Origin: Rhizopus arrhizus
Taxonomy: Eukaryota > Mucoromycota > Mucoromycetes > Mucorales > Rhizopodaceae
Assembly: GCA_024220505.1 (NCBI GenBank)
Contig: JAKZZE010000016.1
Location: 372,001-436,000 of the forward strand
Reading direction: 5' to 3'
DNA: 64,000 nt
Shown here: one piece after another, positions 57,079 through 64,000 of the stretch
Layout of the letters: every line of letters starts with the position of its first letter
Numbering within the stretch: the first letter of the stretch is position 1
The notes under the pieces: model-generated
Told to the model about the DNA's origin: nothing
Seen by the model: only the letters and a program-made list of their open reading frames with translations
Databases searched by the model: none
Made by a program: the position numbers and the translations under genes

Positions 57079-60000
57079 TTAAATTTCACTTGGTTCTTCC
57101 ATAATAGCTTCTGCTCTGGCACTCTCCTGTTTTCTTTTCTCATCAACAGCTTCTTCCAACACTGTAAGACGACGAAGACGTTTTAATTGTATCCAAGCGG
57201 GCAAGTAGAGATAGTTCTTGGTTTCACGTGGGCCTGGTATCTCAAATTGTATATCAGTCGTATCTACAAGGACTGAATCCAATAAAAGTATATCATTTTG
57301 ATCACCAGATATCACACGAGCAGCTACCGCACGGAGAATTTCAGGCTTGATTGGGTTTTCATAATCAGCAACGTGGTACTGGGAAATAAGCTTTTGAATC
57401 TGAGTGGGTGACAAGATCCAGCAAATCTCATAAATGTTCTCAATGTCTTCCAGGCTGGCCTTCTTGAATTGAAGTAGCTTGGTAGCTTGTGTCAGATGTT
57501 CTAATTGAAGATCGCCTTCAGGTATATCATGGCCTTTACACCATTCTTCAATACGAGTGATATTATATTGAATTTGCATAGCTTCAAATTTAAATTAGTT
57601 TTATGAACAGCGGCAAGTAAATATCTGCTTACCTCTCTTCCAAGAAGAGAAATTCTTTCTCATCAAAAGATCATTAAAAGACATAGTTCCAGTCATTTTC
57701 AATACTTCAGTCAAAACTTGTTGAATCACAGAGGTTTCAATAGAGTAGCAGGTCATTGTTCTGTGTACCTTATTCAAAAAGGTCAACAAATCATCCATAT
57801 TGTAAGCAGGTGTAGTTGATGTCATCAAAATTCGACTTAAAAACTTGCCAGAGTTATTGGTAATAAAGCCTGGGAGAGATTGACTTTCGATCACGGCGGG
57901 AACTACCATTTTGCTATAGCATTTCTTAATTTCCTTCAAGTAGGCATGAAAAATGTTATCTTCAAGACACTGTAATTCGTACTTGATGTCTCTGATCAAT
58001 TTCTCGAGCTCTCTCCAACTGACTGGGTGGCCTCCCTTGTAAAATTCCTTTTGGAATCGAGGTTCGGCACGAGTGATGATGGATAAAAGTTCATGAACAT
58101 TTGTCAACCAGAATGCACAAGGTACAATAGCATCTTCACCGTTAAAACTCTAAAAAAAAGTTAAAATCCTGTATACAAATTTCTTTTAGACTATACCAAG
58201 CATTGCTTCTGAATTGCATCCATGACAGCAAATAACAGGTTTTCTGATTCACGGTGGTACCCAATTTTCCACATGTTTGTAACACATAAACCAATGATAT
58301 GAGCAGGAAACATGATTTCCTTATTTGAGGGAGGATTTTGTGTACTTGGTAGAGGAATCTTGAGGGACCTAACAAGTCCACCCAAGATTTCTTCTTGAAC
58401 TGTCTCCTCTTGACGAAGAATACTTTCAATCTATATGTATATGTTTTAATACCTATTTCATTATTTTTATCATTTACCTCTGCTTCAGGATCATCAGAGA
58501 CATTGTCTAAGCGTCCATTCTTGCCACTAGCGTTATAAATACCAAGCGAGGTAGGTCTAGGTGCTTTTCCATTACTCAATTCTTCAGCCAGACGAATTCG
58601 ATCAATCGAGGACTTGATACCCGCACCACTTACATCTACAGAACTATTGCGACGCGTTCTTCTATTGGTCAATAAGGTTGTCTGTCGAAGAGGATCTTCT
58701 GAAGAACTAAATGATGCCTGTCGCCCACGCATAGGTGAAGGAGATACATTTCTAGACGTAGCGCCGTTTCTAGAAGGAGAGAGAGATTGTTTTCGAGTAT
58801 GCATCGCTCTTGCCAATTGAGCCTTCAAGGCCACAATTTGTGATTTTAATTCATTGACCTCTGACTCATTGGATACAACGACCTCCTTAACCACTTCTTT
58901 CTTTTGTTGCTTGGCCTTTTCTTCACTCAGCTGCTCCTTCAAATTCTTGACTTCCTCTGTCAGACGTTTGACATTCTCCAGCGTGGATGTATGCTCAGCT
59001 TTGATGTTCTCATGTGCTTGTACCAGTGTTTCATATCTGGTTTGTGCTTCCTTCAAGACAAGTTGAGATCCTTTGGATTCTTTTTCAATCTTTTCGTACT
59101 TTTCAGTCCACTGCTTCACTTGCGCCTCGAGTTGGTTGACTCGTTGGTCGGATGTAGCCTTTTCGGTCTTTAAGGCAGCCACAGCTTGATTTAATTCAAC
59201 CACCTTGTTTTCCAGTTTGTAAGATACTTCCTTGAAGTGATTTGCCGATTTGGCTTCTGCTTTAAGGGCCATGAATTGTTTACGAGCTATTCGACGACGA
59301 ATACAGGATTGCAAAAGTACGATGTGTGCAATTTGTGATTTATACCACTTACGAGCAAGCCTTTTTCAACAAAAAGTTAAGTCTTTTTCTTTTCTTTTCT
59401 TTTTGTAACTTACATTCCCCTAGCATAACGTTGGATTTGTACAGCAGCATGGTTTTCTCGCAAGACTTTGTATTCTTTACGTGCTTGATAGCCACGGATC
59501 GCTTCAAATATATATTTAGTAAGAGATTGCAAGAATAATTCCTTTTTATACCTTTTTGGAGTCTCAAGACGAACTCTTTCTTGGCCTTGAATTCTTTTTG
59601 GACAATATATCTCTTGAAATTCTTTTGGATAACAATAGCCGCTCTGTTTCGTCTCAAGTCTTGTAATTTCTGCTGAGCAGCTCTTTGACGAGCAAGACAC
59701 TGAAGTTGAATAATGAGCTCCTTGATACGCAAGTATCGGCGACGATATACAAATCGTCTCATATTCTTTTGAAGCATTGTAGCACATGCGTCATATCGGT
59801 CGGACCGTAGCCTTTCCATAAAAGCCAATTGGCCCGCACGGAAAAAGATCTTGCTCTCGCCTACTTGATATTTGTCCTCATCCGGAATACAAGCATTCAA
59901 TATTAAGACACAGAAGCCTTTGATATTGGATGTATCCCATTCTTTGGAGGGTACCAATGCATAGTAGCGTTCAGCAAATTCCTCAAAGCTCCAACGAGAA

Positions 60001-62477
60001 GGATATCCCAAACAACTGATACGAATTGTTTCTAAAACACCACAAGCACGAAGTTGTGAAAGCACCATGGGTCCATCAAATTCCCAAGCTACCTTGGCTT
60101 CGTTTGGTTTGATACAACGGATGTAATGTACATTTGTCTCTCCAATTGTTTGCATCAGGTTGATCAATGAGTTCTATAAAATACGTTGGTATTTTTTTTT
60201 TTTTCAAAAACTCCTTTCTATACCTTAAAGATGGAACCAAGTGTAGGTTTTCTAATCACGCTCTTTCGCTTATTATCCTATTAATATCAAGCAATCAGCA
60301 AAAGAGAATAGAGACATAAGAAAAAGTGGCTTACCGCAGAAGCAGCAGCAGCTTGAGCAGCAGCTAATGAGGTTGTAAGTATCTCCTCCAGGAAACTGAA
60401 TTCTGCTTTCTTTAACAAATCCAAATGTTCATCTGGTAAGGAATCCTTATTCTTTTCCAAAAAGTTTTCAGTCTCGTATTGAACATCATGAGCATAATGA
60501 GCAATGGTAAATGCCGAATTTGAAAAGCGAGGCTTCTTGAAAAAGTTTTATGTTCAGGGGTAGTAAATTGATCGTAAAGCTTTTGACAAAATCCTTGATC
60601 AGTGCCTGCAGGTAAACGGGATTCCTAATCACTCGTGTTATTTTTTCTTTCTTTTCTTTTCTTTTGCTCCTTACTTCATCCAAGAGAGACAAGATACCCA
60701 ATTTTCCTTCAATGATTTCTATACACTTTTGGTTATCACTAAACTCGATAAACGTCCAATTGATTTTTTCTCGCACGTATTCTTCTTGTTCTAACTTGAA
60801 CACATGCTGGTTAAACTGTTGCTGGAGCTTTTCATTGGCATAATTGATACAAAACTGTTCAAAGGAGTTTATCTTGAAATGCTCAAAGCCGTAAATATCT
60901 AAAACACCAATAAAGTTCTTGATCTTGTCTTCATCAGGGCAGGAAAGACTTTCGTTCACAACACCTACAAGCCAATCAAACAGGTTTGAATAAATGTATT
61001 TTGCAACAGAGTCCTTGACGACCTGAGCCTGAGCAGGACTGAGATTGGTCACAATCTTTTCTGAACGTGTAATGATCTGTTTGCGAACAATCCACTTTCT
61101 GAATTCATCAGCATTGATACCCAAGAGACGAGTGGCAGTCTGGAGGGCAGGATCTGTGTCTGAGAGAATAGCATCGTTACGACCGGTGATGGTGATATTA
61201 CCCAGATGAAGTAAGGCAGCCAAGAGTCTAAAGATCTTCCACTGTAGATCAACAGAGAGGCCAACGGTAGAAAGAGCTTTTTGTGTGATTTCAAACTCTT
61301 CCTTGTCGTCTACTCCAGGAATTTCACCAGTGCCACTTTGGTTCAAATAGTGGAAATCATTATAATTACCCAATTCAAAATCTTTTCTTTCTTTGACAGG
61401 TACGCCAGCACACAACTACATCCGACGTTACTCATTTGATGATTTATGTAGGTTCTGTATTTTACCTGATAAAAGATGTGGTAATTTCTTTCTGTTTCAG
61501 GTTGAAAGATAAGTCTAGATCTTTCTAGCAAATAGGTTCTGATCTTTGCACCCACAATGTTTGCACAATCATCAAACTGAATTTCAATGTATTTACCGAA
61601 TCGAGACGAGTTATCATTCCGAGTTGTCTTTGCATTACCAAATGCTTCCATGATTGGATTTGTAGCTAGTAAATAAGGTAAGTTTACATCTGCACATCAA
61701 GAAAAAAAAATATTGTTTTACCCAAGATTTGCTCTTCTACTTCAGTCATCCCAGCCTTTTTCACTTTTCCTGTTGATTCTTGATCATCAGCTGTTGCAAA
61801 GTAACGCATGATGAACTTGGCACTGACGGTTTTACCCGCACCACTCTCACCGGATACGACGATCGTTTGATTCTTTTGTTCTCGAATCATACAACGGTAG
61901 GATTCTTCTGAAATAGCAAACAGGTGAGGCTCTAACTCTCCACGTCTCTTACCAGAGTATTGTTGTACAATGTCGGGTTCATAAAGCGATACACGATCAA
62001 ATGGATTGACGGCAATCAAGACAATACCAGAGTAAGTATAAATCAAGTGTTGCATGTATCTTGTTTTTATCGTGTTTAAAACTGGTAAACATATTAGGTT
62101 AATATGAAAAGAGTGTATGGTTTTATATACCAGAAGGTTCGTTCAAATAACTTAGGTTCGTCAAGTCATCTGTATACTCCATCTTTGGCGGATTTCGAAG
62201 TGGAGGTAAGTTTGTACCATCCACTTTTTTGATCTCATTCAATGTAGACTCAAATACATATTCCTATATAGGATAGAATAAGACAAACAAGTAGATGTAT
62301 ACATGTTGCTTATATTCTTACTTTTTCGGTTATATCGTCTATGAATTTCAAACTAACTTTATCACCTTCTACTGTATTTGATATGCAACTAGCAGAAACC
62401 CAGCCTTCTTCTTTATCCGGAAACCAAGCCTTTACACCTTTTGTGTAAATTTGAATAAAGTCTTGATTTTCGGTCAT
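57079..62477 (-). CDS. MYO2: Class V myosin heavy chain
   Basis: A many-exon gene (roughly a dozen introns, most 45-70 bp), about 1,550 residues. In order: an SH3-like N-terminal subdomain ([17 protein letters not shown], 62477-62320); a motor with the P-loop GESGAGKT (about 61828-61852), [13 protein letters not shown] (switch I) and [27 protein letters not shown] (switch II and relay); an actin-binding region with [14 protein letters not shown]; six IQ motifs (59790-59280); a coiled coil (59250-58800); and a C-terminal globular DIL domain (58140-57100) with [17 protein letters not shown]. It moves secretory vesicles and organelles along actin toward sites of growth. Start: ATG at 62477, where M-T-E-N-Q opens the frame. 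Confidence 0.94.
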
Positions 62478-62809
62478 AAAAAAACTATTTTTAATATAAA
62501 AAAAAAAGAAAAGAAAAGAGAAACAAAACAAGCCCTTTCTTCGGGATGTGTGATATCATATAAGCTCCGATCCGCTTTCCCAAAAAAAAATACGCCTTTT
62601 TAAATAAACTTTATTTACACCCTTTTCAGAAACTATTAGAAAAGTTTAACACAGTGCGGCTGGTAAATTAGGTCCGTTTTGAAAAAATAAATGGAGATTT
62701 TCGAAAAATAAATGACGGTTACCTAAAAATAAATGACGCTAACTAGAAAATGATTGGCTGCTTCTTAGCAAATGATTGTCGTTTTTGAAATTTACTTTTT
62801 TTTTTTTTT
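62478..62809. other. Upstream region of the myosin gene
   Basis: AT-rich with an A-run near 62581 and a T-run near 62795-62810. A short tandem-like stretch of AAAATAAATG units (62686-62740) is noticeable. No gene seen. Confidence 0.5.
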
Positions 62810-63470
62810 TTGGGCCAAGTCAAACTGGCGTTACTGAAAGTACGCTTTTCGGCTCTCAGTGAATACTCGCCCATAATAGTAGAAATCCAAAAAGATGCCA
62901 GTGAAAAATACATGCCTCGTGCAGCATGTTGCTCAACATTAGTTGATGAAAAATACAGTAAATGCCCAATTATTATAATAATTGGTGTGTCTACAGCAAC
63001 CACATCAGTAGCCAGCAGGCTAGCTCCAGCTACAACTCACCCATATAATATAGAAGTCCCATGTCTCTTCTGGGTCAAGCGCTGTTTATGAGTGTCTTCA
63101 ATCACATTATCAAAAATTGAACCAACTGAGTGACTGGAACCTTTAACAGCTGTTGGTATGTTTTTGTGTTCACAAAAACTCTTGATAAAACACTTTGATT
63201 CTGGTTCGAATGACTCAATTATGAAACTTTTATATAAAGTGGCAATGACTAACGTTTAACAGTTAGTTGGTAAGAAAACAGAGGAAGCAGAAGCTATTCA
63301 GTCGATTTTGTGATAATACGGAGAACCAAATAGAAAAAATAAAAAGGTGTATGCAACAGGAGAAAAGAACCACAGTCGAAAAAGCAATGCTATACTTGGA
63401 TGACACATCTGATTATCTCAGAAGACAAAAAAGAAAATACGATGGAAAGACAAACAACTCCTATTCCTGA
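62810..63470 (+). pseudogene. Broken member of a repeated Mucoromycota-type gene family
   Basis: 62810-63091 reads SEYSPIIVEIQKDASEKYMPRAACCSTL...KCPIIIII, then a stop. The frame beyond it still makes sense (AVGMFLCSQ, FDSGSND, MKLLYKVAM) before further breaks, and 63267-63470 (NQIEKIKRCMQQEKRTTVEKAMLYLDDTSDYLRRQ) may be its C-terminal part in another frame. The I-V-E-I-Q element suggests a PD-(D/E)XK-nuclease-like fold, but this is an impression, not an alignment. The 5' end is cut by a poly-T tract. Confidence 0.4.
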
Positions 63471-64000
63471 CACTCCTCCAATTAAATATTTGAAATCACA
63501 ACAATCAAATCCAACCATGTATAACTACTTTATTGAATTACGTGATTATGTCAAACATTTTCAGAATAAAAATTCAGGAAGAATCAACTGGAAACAATGC
63601 TTCAAACAAGGACATAAAGAAAAAAAAAAGCAGTGGTCATGGAGTTCTCAACAAGTGAAAGCCATAGAAGTCACTACAATAAACGCGCCAAGTCTTCACC
63701 ACCAGTACTATGCCCAGTACTATACCTACCACCTCCACCGGTATCATGCCCTCTTCCTCTACTAATACTATGCCCTCTACCAATACTTGTGAAATTTCTT
63801 AAAAGTGGTAATTTATGAATAAATCATCTATTTTACAATACGATCTTTTTATGACACTTGATGACCCTTCCTACCTCCAATAATGGGTGATTTTTCATTT
63901 CATTTTTGTTGTTAATATTGTCTTCTGATAGCGGTAAACATTTTTTCACCCGAAGTGTACACTGTATTTCTCTAAAAAATGAAAGTTCTTGACATTGCAA
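63471..64000. other. Right edge, no confident gene
   Basis: A frame from about 63400 to 63765 (MYNYFIELRDYVKHFQ...INWKQCFKQGHKE) may continue the broken family listed above. Beyond that the sequence is AT-rich and continues past the window. Confidence 0.4.

Noticed and set aside
63190..63225. B-box-like GGTTCGAAT suggesting a tRNA
   Set aside because: No A box, no acceptor stem and no T run at a fitting distance.

Overview
The window is fungal nuclear DNA, most likely from an early-diverging fungus of the Mucoromycota (Mucorales-like). The evidence is a very AT-rich background, long poly-A and poly-T tracts, frequent short GT-AG introns of about 45-75 bp, and gene content typical of fungi: a Slt2-type MAP kinase, the chitin synthase activator Chs4/Skt5, a class V myosin, Kin1/Par-1 kinase, Ipi3 and AdoMet decarboxylase. 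No bacterial, organellar or CRISPR signal is seen. Species cannot be fixed from sequence reading alone.

Layout. From 1.5 to 5.2 kb an Slt2-like MAP kinase with an atypical T-H-Y activation motif converges on chs4. From about 6.02 to 6.32 kb there is a good candidate for the signal recognition particle (7SL/SRP) RNA gene. Only about 27 bp past its T-run terminator begins a complete Ty3/Gypsy LTR retrotransposon (6348-14509) whose two 561-bp LTRs look identical. It encodes gag, then a pol frame reached by a -1 frameshift signal, then a separately initiated integrase ORF with a long unrecognised C-terminal extension. From 14.5 to 16.4 kb lie degenerate LTR-like relics. Next come a CCDC97-like gene (-), a large unrecognised 13-exon gene (+, 17.9-22.1 kb), an HSF-domain factor, a protein with an ASH/MSP-like domain, and mitochondrial ribosomal protein uS14m. 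LINE fragments occupy 26-28 kb. From 29.1 to 39.1 kb are a GOST-family seven-TM protein, a C2H2 zinc-finger factor, a 13-exon SLT2 MAP kinase with the normal T-E-Y motif, and a bHLH factor. From 39.1 to 43.3 kb no gene is convincing. From 43.3 to 53.2 kb are a GT49-type glycosyltransferase, AdoMet decarboxylase, Ipi3/WDR18 and Kin1-like kinase. Decayed LINE sequence fills 53.4-56 kb. A class V myosin (-) occupies 57.1-62.5 kb, and a broken member of a repeated gene family lies near the right edge.

How the genes fit together. Several genes relate to cell-wall integrity and polarised growth: the two MAP kinases, Chs4, Kin1 and myosin V (the known carrier of secretory and chitin-synthase vesicles). 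They are separated by unrelated housekeeping genes, so this is a loose association, not a proven cluster. Spliced gene models were built by hand from GT/AG sites, reading frame and family conservation. Exon edges are given where they could be resolved.
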